A stretch of 64,000 bases of DNA from a virus: positions 1 to 64,000 of the IMG/VR virus record IMGVR_UViG_3300028025_005797. One strand, 5' to 3'. Of this stretch, positions 12,447 through 22,000 are shown piece after piece (position 1 is the stretch's first letter; the number at the start of each line of letters is the position of its first letter). The notes beneath the pieces are model-generated. The model did no database searches. It saw only the letters and a list, made by a program, of their open reading frames with translations, and had not been told where the DNA came from. The position numbers were made by a program, and so were the translations under genes.

Positions 12447-13664
12447 CTAAACCGCATCTAGCCAAATACTGTATTCGCAAGTAACTCCATTATCAGGGTG
12501 AACGAACATCAAATGCTGACACGGTCTGCTCATTGAGGAAAAATACTCTTGAGCATAAGTGTTATAGCTTTCTGGTGAACCTGAGACCCTGAGCATTGAG
12601 CTACCTATGGTCATTTTAAATTGCTGATGATAGTGGCCCATAAATATATCTTCGAAGTGCTCTGGGATTGCGCCATCTTTCCACCCCATTGCCCTCTTAT
12701 AGTAGCCGTGATATTGCCCTGGTGCAGGCATTTGGTCACCATGAATTAATAGAGAACTATAGTTACCTATGGTGTCTACGGCATACCAATGTCTTTCGCC
12801 CTTGCCATCTGGAATATTGAAGGTTATTCTTGGCTCTTGCCTTCCTTCTTTGTAGAAGAATTCCATTGACTTATAAAGCAGTCTATCCATATTGGTTTCT
12901 GGATCATGTTGCTTCCTTGCGCGTCCACCTACTGCACCATGATTTCCTATTACACCAGTGACATGTACGTGTTCAAAGTGCTGCAATACGGTGTCAAAGA
13001 ACTTGCTTAGAATTGCTGGACCATTAACACCCACTTGTCTGTAGAGTCCAGAATCTATCAAGTGAGCTTGTCCTGGGAATATTTCTTCACCCTCTACGAT
13101 ATCGCCCAACAACCATACGTGAAGATTTTTAACAGGATGATGCTTTCTTTGTATTTCCGTTATCTCCAACAATTTCTGAGTATAGACTTCTATTCTTTCT
13201 GCCAAAACTTCAGAATTATAATCAGGAGTTATCTTACCCAATTGCCAGTCTGCAAATACCGCTACTGCTGTTTCAGCAACCCCTGGTAACATCTTAAGCG
13301 TCGGAGCTTTAATTGGAGCTGTTTCCACAGATGAGAAGGCATCAAATGCAGCTTGATAAACTGCATACACAGCTTCATCTTTTACGTTCTTATTCTTTTC
13401 AGCTGCTCTAGCCAAACGCCTATTTTCAGATCTTAAAAAGATAGATTGATCGGCGGCTGTGGCTTCATGGCTGTCTAGGAAAATTTGAGCATCCTGCTCT
13501 TCTTCGTCCCACACTTCTGTTATTTCAGTTTCAATAATTTCACAATCATCATGTAGTACTTCGCCAGGAAAATTATCATACCCTTCTGATACCATCCTTG
13601 CATGGGTCATGTTTTTTGCTTTTACTATCTGCTTTCTAATAACAGAGTAAGTTTGTTCAGACAT
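12447..13664 (-). CDS. Calcineurin-like metallophosphoesterase
   Basis: The 405-aa protein carries the signature motifs of the calcineurin-like two-metal phosphoesterase superfamily: FADWQLG (Asp139, with Gln141 where DxH normally has His), GDIVEG (Asp188), GNHG (Asn241-His242), HGDQ (His308) and GHYHQQ (His344, His346). The first 130 residues are an unassigned charged helical extension. Family members include nucleases (Mre11/SbcD type), protein phosphatases and cyclic-nucleotide phosphodiesterases, so the substrate is unknown. The gene lies between a wedge gene (ending at 13688) and a fibre gene, an odd place for an enzyme. It may act in the virion, or it may simply be a passenger in the late operon. 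It has no CGG codon; Arg uses AGA, AGG, CGC and CGT here. Confidence 0.85.
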   Translation of the reverse strand: MSEQTYSVIRKQIVKAKNMTHARMVSEGYDNFPGEVLHDDCEIIETEITEVWDEEEQDAQIFLDSHEATAADQSIFLRSENRRLARAAEKNKNVKDEAVYAVYQAAFDAFSSVETAPIKAPTLKMLPGVAETAVAVFADWQLGKITPDYNSEVLAERIEVYTQKLLEITEIQRKHHPVKNLHVWLLGDIVEGEEIFPGQAHLIDSGLYRQVGVNGPAILSKFFDTVLQHFEHVHVTGVIGNHGAVGGRARKQHDPETNMDRLLYKSMEFFYKEGRQEPRITFNIPDGKGERHWYAVDTIGNYSSLLIHGDQMPAPGQYHGYYKRAMGWKDGAIPEHFEDIFMGHYHQQFKMTIGSSMLRVSGSPESYNTYAQEYFSSMSRPCQHLMFVHPDNGVTCEYSIWLDAV

Positions 13665-13687
13665 TGATTTACACCTTTTCTACTAGT

Positions 13688-14848
13688 TTACGCTCCCATT
13701 ATAACAGAGAATAGGCTAAGCGTACCAGCAGCCATGTAACTTTTATCATCAGATAGTCTATAATCTTTATTAGGTATATTTTTATTGTCTACTTTAATAT
13801 TACCAACAGTGACAGACATAATTAGCTCTGAAGAAAGCTTCATCTGTCTTTCTATTTCCGATATTGAAACTGAGTCACCAATTGTCAAACTGTTTAAATA
13901 TCTATTTAAGAAAATCTTTGACTGATTTTCCACACTTCTAGCAATTGCCCCTGAGGTTCCCTCTCTTAGGGTCAGGGTAGCTGAAACATCTACTAATTTT
14001 TTAGTAGCTATTCTTAAATTCATATTGATACCAACTGGTTTAACAGATTTAATTTTTTCATAAACCAACTGGCTCATTATGGTTATTCCAGCTTGCGTTT
14101 CTGGTATAACCACTATATCGCAAGTGCCAACACCAAGAGAAGCTTCTCTTATTTTTACATCTCTCACACCCTTAACTGACAGGGCTGCAAATCTAACAGA
14201 CTCCGCCGTACCAGATGCCGAGCCCCTTATTCCTGAGACTATTCTTCTTCTATAGTTATCGTCAGATTCTGAGTTAAGGCTACTGTAAACTTCCTTTGGA
14301 TTATTACAGTACACTACGATACCCGGAGGTGATATGAAATTATGTTTTACTAAGGTATTTCTAGCTGCGGTTACATTGTTGTCAGGAAATTTTGCCTTAA
14401 CTGAACCATATGCTCTTGTGTTACCTGTTGATATAACTACATCTGAATTTAACTCATACTGATATTGAGTTGAAGAAAATGCTGTCGTATCGTTATATAC
14501 AAGCGTTCCCTTTGGAATGGTCACTGTTGAGCTATGGGTTGTATTTAAATAAAATTCTATATTTCCAGTAACTCTTTCTGGAACTAATTCAGATGATATT
14601 GTTCTACGCTGAACGTTATAAAGGGTGCCAATCATGTCCAGATTTATCCCCGAAGCTGTTGAAAGATTTGACTGTTCTATGCTTACCTTTAGTGAATTAT
14701 AAAGATCACTAATTTCAGAATGAATTGCTTCTGCAAAAGCTCTAGCTATCGACCCAGGAGAAATAGCGCTAATCCCCGCATTTTTCTGTAGGGCGTTGAG
14801 GGTAGCTACCAGCATCTGCTCTTTACTCTTCATATTAACTGCTACCAC
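13688..14848 (-). CDS. Baseplate wedge protein, J/gp6-like
   Basis: The 386-aa protein resembles the Baseplate_J family (P2 J, T4 gp6). It has an N-terminal region on targeting and oligomerisation (AISPGSIARAFAEAIHSEISDLYN), a central beta domain (FYLNTTHSSTVTIPKGTLVYND), the repeat DDNYRRRIVSGIRGSASGTAESVRFAALSVKG typical of this family, and a C-terminal KPVGINMNLRIATKK segment. The start is a GTG at 14848: AGGAG lies six bases before it, overlapping the end of the gp25-like gene two bases upstream, so I prefer it to the ATG at codon 6. The gene sits next to gp25- and spike-type genes, matching the wedge module of contractile tails. It assembles the baseplate ring. Confidence 0.85.
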   Translation of the reverse strand: MVAVNMKSKEQMLVATLNALQKNAGISAISPGSIARAFAEAIHSEISDLYNSLKVSIEQSNLSTASGINLDMIGTLYNVQRRTISSELVPERVTGNIEFYLNTTHSSTVTIPKGTLVYNDTTAFSSTQYQYELNSDVVISTGNTRAYGSVKAKFPDNNVTAARNTLVKHNFISPPGIVVYCNNPKEVYSSLNSESDDNYRRRIVSGIRGSASGTAESVRFAALSVKGVRDVKIREASLGVGTCDIVVIPETQAGITIMSQLVYEKIKSVKPVGINMNLRIATKKLVDVSATLTLREGTSGAIARSVENQSKIFLNRYLNSLTIGDSVSISEIERQMKLSSELIMSVTVGNIKVDNKNIPNKDYRLSDDKSYMAAGTLSLFSVIMGA

Positions 14849-14849
14849 T

Positions 14850-15230
14850 TTAGGCTCCTAAGTCTTGCGTTATGGACAATATCGTAGGTTCATTTAAGTC
14901 ACCCATTAAATAAACATCAAACCTAATGGAGTCTGCGGAAACCGGTACTGCTTCAATAGTAATTTGTCTGTTTTTAAAAACCCCTTCTCTTTCTAGGGCT
15001 GCACGAATTAATCTTTTGCCGAAGTCGCCAGTTTGAGGATTCTGAGGCATTCCGTATAACATCGATAGCTGTGTCCCTAACTGAGGGTAAATAAAGAAAT
15101 CGCCTGGCTCTGTCATGAGTCGCATATATACATGTTGTATATCCTTTTCTGATGCGGTTTGGACCAAGCCTAAATCCCCAGATCCATTTACTACTAAATC
15201 ACCGCTAAGGCTGATATAAAAATCAGACAT
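14850..15230 (-). CDS. gp25/gpW-like baseplate wedge protein
   Basis: This 126-aa protein has the length and sequence pattern of the GPW/gp25 family: GSGDLGLVQTASEKDIQHVYMRLMTEPGDFFIYPQLG, then GDFGKRLIRAALEREGVF and a C-terminal beta strand pair with a closing hydrophobic segment. T4 gp25 is the sheath initiator at the baseplate inner wedge. The gene overlaps the upstream 236-aa gene by eight bases and is followed two bases later by the J-like gene, the usual gp25-J order of contractile injection systems. It has no CGG codon. Confidence 0.88.
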   Translation of the reverse strand: MSDFYISLSGDLVVNGSGDLGLVQTASEKDIQHVYMRLMTEPGDFFIYPQLGTQLSMLYGMPQNPQTGDFGKRLIRAALEREGVFKNRQITIEAVPVSADSIRFDVYLMGDLNEPTILSITQDLGA

Positions 15231-15933
15231 TATTATCTCCTATACTTTCTCTTACTTTAGCTAAAGCCTGCTCCACTGAATAGCCTTCTTCCATATAATT
15301 TTTAATTTTATCAGCAAAATCACGAACTGGTTCAGCTGAACTAGTAAGCTTCTTGTACTGATCTACAAGACTATCCCATGTAGATTGCATTAGTGATATT
15401 TGTGATTTTGTAAAATAATCATCTAATAAAGAATTTTCTAATACATTTACTGGAACAACATCAGTATTCGTAGTCTCTCTATAGGCGTAGTTACCGTTAA
15501 TAGTAACTGCTTGCTGTGAATCTTCTTGGTCTATTAAATCTAGATTTTTTATATAATGATCCATATTTAAAAATGCTGGATTATAAGATTTATCATTTGC
15601 GCTCACAAATGCTGGTTCCGAAAACAAAGTTGCAGAATGGTTAAATTCCATAGAGTTCCACTTTAGGCCATCTTCTTTTGTGTAAAACTTAATATTGTCC
15701 GCAAAAAGAGAAATGGTTTTTGTTGAACCATTTATAACTATACCTACTCCGGGTGCTGAAAATATTTCTATATCACCAGAATCCGTTAACCTTATGAAAG
15801 ATGGGTTATCTGGATGGGTTAGTCCTACTTCTCTTTGAGAAAAGTTTTTTCTTCTATTTAATTCATCTATTTCGGAAGCGGTCTTACCAGCTACTGATTC
15901 AAATGATTTCTGTGCGTTAATTTTTTCTGACAT
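15223..15933 (-). CDS. Baseplate-associated protein of unknown function (236 aa)
   Basis: The N-terminal half holds a phrase of the kind I associate with small baseplate proteins of large tailed phages (THPDNPSFIRLTDSGDIEI, followed by APGVGIVINGSTKTISLFADNIKFYT), which looks like a short beta-strand repeat or prism. The C-terminal 80 residues are helical and charged. The gene sits between the OB-fold spike protein (stop two bases upstream of this start) and the gp25-like gene (8-base overlap). A part in spike or wedge assembly is therefore likely but is inferred from position. I cannot name a family. Confidence 0.65.
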   Translation of the reverse strand: MSEKINAQKSFESVAGKTASEIDELNRRKNFSQREVGLTHPDNPSFIRLTDSGDIEIFSAPGVGIVINGSTKTISLFADNIKFYTKEDGLKWNSMEFNHSATLFSEPAFVSANDKSYNPAFLNMDHYIKNLDLIDQEDSQQAVTINGNYAYRETTNTDVVPVNVLENSLLDDYFTKSQISLMQSTWDSLVDQYKKLTSSAEPVRDFADKIKNYMEEGYSVEQALAKVRESIGDNNV

Positions 15934-15934
15934 T

Positions 15935-16297
15935 TTAAACCATAAACTTTGGTACGCCAGTATCTACACTGTAATTGGGCATGTATTTTCCTACGCTATT
16001 TGTATCGTCTATATATGATACTATATGCGGATATCTTTCATTGACATCGGCAAAGCCTACTATGCATCGTGTCCCAGCTGTTGGTGCAACGCTCTGTATA
16101 CCAAGGGTAGACGGACATGGAACATTTCTTACCATGTCTCCAATTTGATTTGTCATTCTATCATCTAAGATAATTACAGCCGTATTATTCATCTTATTAT
16201 ATGACATAATAGTTCCAGATCTTGTCTTAGATTGTTGAAGCTGATTATTGGTAATGTGTGAATTTAATTTTTCGTCAAACTTTGGATATTGTTTCAT
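15935..16297 (-). CDS. OB-fold spike-associated protein, gpV/gp5-N-like
   Basis: The 120-aa protein is mostly a single small beta domain: RSGTIMSYNKMNNTAVIILDD, VRNVPCPSTLGIQSVAPTAGTRCIVGF, YPHIVSYID. This pattern (strand, turn, acidic turn, then a glycine-bounded strand before a hydrophobic closing strand) is typical of the OB-fold in baseplate assembly protein V and the N-terminus of T4 gp5. Those proteins form the central spike below the hub. The position between the tail lysin and the gp25-like gene supports this. It is too short to carry a full spike helix, so it may serve as the adapter ring between hub and spike. Confidence 0.65.
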   Translation of the reverse strand: MKQYPKFDEKLNSHITNNQLQQSKTRSGTIMSYNKMNNTAVIILDDRMTNQIGDMVRNVPCPSTLGIQSVAPTAGTRCIVGFADVNERYPHIVSYIDDTNSVGKYMPNYSVDTGVPKFMV

Positions 16298-16308
16298 TTG
16301 CTATCTCC

Positions 16309-19063
16309 TTATGCGCTCCACGCAGATGAAGATCCGGCGTAAGAGTACTTACTTCCTGGGAAGGTTGTTGAATTTATATTTCTTGGTCTTGGTCTTTGTG
16401 AGTCTTCACTCTCATCATGCTGGTCAACATATTGACCGTTTCCTACCGAAACTCCTACGTGGCCATAGCCATCAGCCCCACCTTGCCAAAACACCAAATA
16501 ACCAGCTGGTGGGTTCTTTCCAAATTCGGTGTCTGGTCCATAAAATGAGGAGCTAGATATAAGATTAGACAAGTGTTCTCCTGCTGTTGGGAATGAACTA
16601 AGAGTAGGCGTAGGCACAGTATACTCACCTTCATTACCTGCAGTTGTCCACTCATCTGTAAATAGCGCAGTTTGCGCTGAACCGAATAATCCCAGAGCAG
16701 CTGAAAGAACTCTTGCAAATCTATCGCAACCAAAGTTTCCTTCAAGATCTGGACGATACTTAGCAAGCCACTGAGGAATTTTATTTGTACTAATCCAGTC
16801 TGCGGCTTGCTCAATTTGATCCTTAGTGAACGATGCGGGCGAGCCATCTCCTCCAGCACCTTGAGAACTAACAACATCTACCTCATATGTAATGATTCCG
16901 CTAGCTTCTTCGTTTATCAATGAACCATCCTTAGGGCTACTATAGAAAACGGTTCCATCCATCCACGCTTCTATATAGTTTACTGTTTTTTTATTATGCT
17001 TTTTAAAGTTTGTTCTAACCCAATCCTCTAGTGTTGTTATTGGCTTTCCTGTTGTTAGATATACGTTAACAGCGTTTTGAAATTTTATTCCAAATATAAA
17101 TCCACAATCAGATCTTGGCGTACCGTCTGAATTATTGTAATCTCCCCAATGAAAAAAGCCGCTAGACGTATCTATTTTATTTAAATTTTTAAAATCTTTT
17201 CTACTCCATTTATCCATGAGCATCCAGATTTGATTAATTGGGAACCATAATCTTTCATCAGTAGTAGACTTTGATGCCTCTTTATTGGTGGTTGTACTAT
17301 AAACCTCTACTAATTTCTTTGCTACAGCGTTGGGATCCCAGGAAGAAGCTTCTGGGGCAGCGTATGCAAGCCTGTGTGCTTGCACCAACTGTTTTGTTGC
17401 AGCAGAACCATCGTAATAAATTGGCACGTTGCTTGATGTGTTAGTTGACCTCGTAATTAAAGAAATTAAATTATATTGAAACATTCCAATTGAAACGTCA
17501 CCACCCCAACTTGTTTTACCATCACTGCATTTTCCGTTATACGCAGCTGGGCTAGCTCCACTTTCTCTTCCTGTTATGGCGCAAAAAATTGCTGCTGCCT
17601 CGTCAGAGAATGGACCTTCCTGAGAAAGCATTATAAATAACTCGTAAGGGGTTATTGGTGGACCACCATTTTTATAGTTTTTATAGGCTTTTTCTTTTGC
17701 CGATGTTGCACTTGCCGAATTATCTATTGGGTTTCCATTTTCATCTAATAGTTGGCTAGCTGCATCGGCGGTCTTCCAACCACCAGAACCAATGTACTTG
17801 CCACCTCTTTGTGGACTAAAGCTAATATGGATATTATCTGTATGCTCTGGACCAAATTCAAAGTTAACATATTTTAAATTTGGATACTGTGTTTTGATTG
17901 CAGTATCAACTTCCCCATAGCCCTCTCCAACTCCCTTATCCTTCGCAACATCTGGATCAATAACTATAAGATCCGGCATTAATGGCTGAGGTATTGTATT
18001 AAGCTTTTGCAGAACCATGTCAAGTGCAGCTGCATATCTTTCTTTACCTCTTATAACGCCATAGTCACCAACTGATCTAATGTCGAATGCCCTTCCAAAA
18101 ACATGGTCAGAAATAGAATTTTTACTATTCTTATCAATTCCACTTTCTGGATTCGAATGCCTACTTGTCTTATCACTTTCTGATAATACAGCTCTATTAA
18201 GAGCAAACGTTCCATTTAGTTTAACACCCTTATTAACATCTGTTATCATTAACAAACATTCTATTAAAGAAGCACTGATATATGCTTTTTTCTTTGGAGC
18301 ACTTATTAATGCTGAATCAACAGAATTGTCAGCTGTTTTATATTCATCACTGTAATAAGAATTTGTTTGAACAAAAGAATAAGAAGACAGAACATCTGGT
18401 ATGTCAAATTGAAATCCAAGTGTTAAAGCCGGTTCATTTATAGATTGCTTAAGTAGTGTTCCTCTATCTATGTAGATTTGCTTTTCTTCTTCACTCAAAT
18501 CTTCTTCTGTTGCAACAGCTCTTTCTCCTAAACCTGGAGCATTGCCGTCTATTGTATAGGCGGTGTTATTATGTGTAAATAATGCTCCAGTAGAATCTCC
18601 AACTTTAGACTTATCATTTCCTGGCCATTTTCCATTTGTTGATTCCAGTAAAGGGTTTAAAACTGACGTTGGTGCAAAACCAGTTCCAACTAAAGACTGA
18701 GAAACTACTTTTAAGTAGGCTTGGTCGCCTTTTAATACATCAACATCTCCCGGTCCTTGATAATCTGGATTAGCTATCTGGAATGCATCACCAGACTGAA
18801 TCCCCGTTGCAAGAATAGAATGAAGGGATGACCTAACAAACCTAGACGATGCGTCTGCTAATGCTGCAGGATTTCTAGTTAATGCTCCGTCCAGCCATTA
18901 TGTCTGTTAAATTTCTAGATGTTAATGTTTGATTTGCATACTTTTCTTTTGATGCAGAAGTAACTAAACTGGCACTTCCGCCAGGATTATAACCTTCTGA
19001 TAACTTTGATATAAAAGTAGCAGAATCATCAAAATCATTTAAGTTAAAATTAAAATCAGACAT
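16309..19063 (-). CDS. Tail-associated cell-wall hydrolase with three enzymatic domains (917 aa), joined across one CGG +1 site
   Basis: Plain ORFs are 62 aa (18875-19063) and a longer frame ending at 16309. The CGG at codon 59 joins them as IMAGGALTRNPAALAD. Domain 1 (about residues 310-415) is an M15 D,D-carboxypeptidase-like domain: Ser318-His320-Asp327 in SDHVFGRAFD, plus HTDNIH with His407 and His412. Domain 2 (about 465-650) is lysozyme/transglycosylase-like, with Glu500 in ITGRESG and GGDVSIGMFQYN. Domain 3 (about 780-905) is CHAP or NlpC/P60-like, with a cysteine in GNFGCDRF and a histidine in YGHVGVSVG. It would cleave both glycan and peptide bonds as the tail tip passes the wall. 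It lies between the hub and the OB-fold spike gene, where gp5-type enzymes are found. Confidence 0.82.
18886..18889 (-). other. CGGA +1 recoding site, codon 59 of tail lysin
   Basis: Context GGA-CGG-AGC. The zero frame stops at TAG three codons after CGG. Skipping C (GGA-GGA-GCA) continues for 858 more codons. It is the only in-frame CGG of the gene. Confidence 0.85.
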
Positions 19064-19068
19064 AGTTT

Positions 19069-22000
19069 TTACAATCCACCCTTTTGCTCAACGTAGTTTG
19101 GCATTGGTATATATCTATCTAAGCCGCCAGTAGAGGCTCTCTCTCTTAATAGATCAACGGTATACACTTGAGCTAAATTATTGGTTACTAGCTCCCAATT
19201 AAGAGTCGCTGGTACTCCATCATTATAGTACTCATCCCAAGAAATATATGGCCATTCTGATGCTTTTGAATAAAGAACTTCTAATATCTTAAAATTAACT
19301 AAATCATTAAAAAGTTTTCTTTCATCATTAGTTATAGTTAGGAGTGGATCTGTTTCTCCTGTAATTTCAAAATGGTTTTCCATATCTGAAGTGTATATTG
19401 AGTTATATATTTCATCAAACTTTTTACCAAATACTGATTCATCATAAAGAGTTTCTTTAAATTTTTTCTTTTTTTCTATAATGCTTAAGCCGATATATCG
19501 CACAAAGAAAGATCTTATTAACGCAATATTGGCTTCCTTATCTTCATCAAGTATTCTATAGAATACTGTTCCTAAAGATTTTTCTCTTTCCTGATCTCCG
19601 TAATTAACACCCTTAAAATAACTATTTGTATTATTAATTCTTGAACCAGGTGATAAATCATCTTCTGTGTAAATGGAAACTGATGATTGATCATTTGGAG
19701 AAATTCTAATAACAAAAGGTTTATCTCTAAGTCTTTCACTTACAAAAATTGCTGATCTTCCACCTGGAGAATTAACATTTATTGCAGTTGTCGGATCATC
19801 TGGTTTATATCCAGCTTGAATAGAAGTATTTGTATATGCTTGGAATGTTCCAAGACTTGAAGCTATTATTCCTTCTAATCTAACCTTAAATGGTTGACCA
19901 GTTGGATTCATTAAATCTATTACTTCTATTTCGTCACCATCTATAACATTATTTAATTTGCATATGACTTTAAAGTATTGATTTAATCCTGTTTTATCTG
20001 GACCAGTTCCAGAATACTTTAACACCTCAGCATTAACTAATGCGTTTTCATAACTTACATATCTCACTAGGTCTGTTATTTCTTTTTCCTTCCAGCCCAA
20101 ACTCTTAAGTAGGTCATCATTTCTGATAAATGCATTGCCGTCAACAGTTCTAACTTTACTCTTTACCCCTAAAATACCAGGAAGAAGTCTCTTGGTGTGA
20201 TATCTACCAACAACCATTCCTTGATTTATTGAAAGACTTGCGTCCATTGGTTGACCATTTTTATTTAAGTAGGATATATAACAACCGTGTTGGTCCAAAA
20301 CATTATCCCTTACCCACTTCCAGCCCTTCCAGAACAAATCAGATGCTACTCCAGCACCAATTCCAGCACCAATTGGACCACCAAGAAGCGCTCCAGCTGT
20401 TGCGGTTAGACCAACCGTAGTCAAGTAAGTTGCTGCAATTCCTTTTAAGCTCATTCCATTTTCGGAATTTTGTTTCATTTGATTCTCTATTTGCGATTGA
20501 GCATCTGTCAGTCCCTCGGCTGCAAAGTTTGCCATTATGTCAGACATGAGTGCACTTGATCCGTGAGTAAATTGTACGCCACCCATCATCTGCGATCTTA
20601 GCGCTTCTGACATACCATCAACAGAAATGTTTCCACCCGATAATATTCCAGTGCTTCCAGCTTGCACTGAATTAATTAAACTTCTTGTGTCATTTCTAAT
20701 ATTTTGAATTGACATCCAAGAGTGAATCCAACTGGACATAAACCATCTAGCTGGATCATTTACCGTTACAAGAGCGTTAGGCGTAATGGAAGTAATGAAT
20801 CCCATATTTGGAGTAAAGTGATGAACTACTTGTTCAACTTCAAAAATTCCATACATTCTTTCATAGACGTCAGCTAGATAAACTAAATCATGAGGTCTTA
20901 TGTCTGGACTTCCTATTACAATTAACTCTCCAGAATAAATATCTTTTAGCGATTCTTTAAGGTGAGCTAAGGCAACTCTTCTTGCCATTAATTCATCTGG
21001 CGCACCTTGAGATAGTTTTATTGCTCCTCTTGCAAATTCTATTGGATGGAATAGTGGTTGAGCGATTCCGAATAAACCTTCACCAGCTATATTATCGAAA
21101 TACAAACCAGTTTCTACAGTTTTTTCGACTTGTCTTTCTGCTGGAATACTCTTATCCAAAGCTACGGTTACTGGATATTTTCCTTCAGAAACAGCAGTTA
21201 CTTGAGTAGCTACGTTAGTTGTAGTCTCTTGTATGTTATTAGCTATAATGGTTGAGAATGAACTTAGGTAATGTATTTTCTGGAATGGTTCACGCACTTC
21301 AACCACTGGTTCGCCATATTCTCTCGTAAATGGGTTATCGATAGCTCTTAGGAGCGATCCAGGTCTTCCTAGTGAATAGTAAATGGAATCGTTTAATACC
21401 TTGTTCATGATGTTCGCTTGCTTAGAGAAGTTATCTATATTAGATAGACCATACCCCATTTGAAGCATCGACATTCTAAACATATTCATTAGCCCTGAGA
21501 GACCATCGCTTAACGCTGTGAACAATGGTCCAATATTTTGGTCCCAGAAACTATCAATGTTATGAGTTAATACACCAACTACGTTTCCTGCGCTATTACC
21601 CTCACCTTTATTATCAGCTAAAAGCTTCAGGAACTTTCTTTTATCTGATGCGTAATCTTGATTTGGATCAATGAATGCAGCAAATATTTTATGGACAGGA
21701 CTAAAATCCCACATATCATCACTTGAATATTGTCTATTTGGTTTTAATACTAACCAAGCTCGCGCATATGCATCTTGCCACATTGCTTGTCTAAACATTC
21801 CAACTATTAATAAAAACACTTGCTTTGGTGTAAAGTTATCTTTAATTATGTCATCTGCTTTTGGCTGCCCACCACCAACATCAGCACCAAGTATTAAAGA
21901 CAAATTAGATTGTGACTGTAAGAATAATCCTAATTTTTTATATTTTGTTTTTGTTAGAGCATCAAAATATCTAACTAATCCACCTTCGTCAAGTGGTGCG

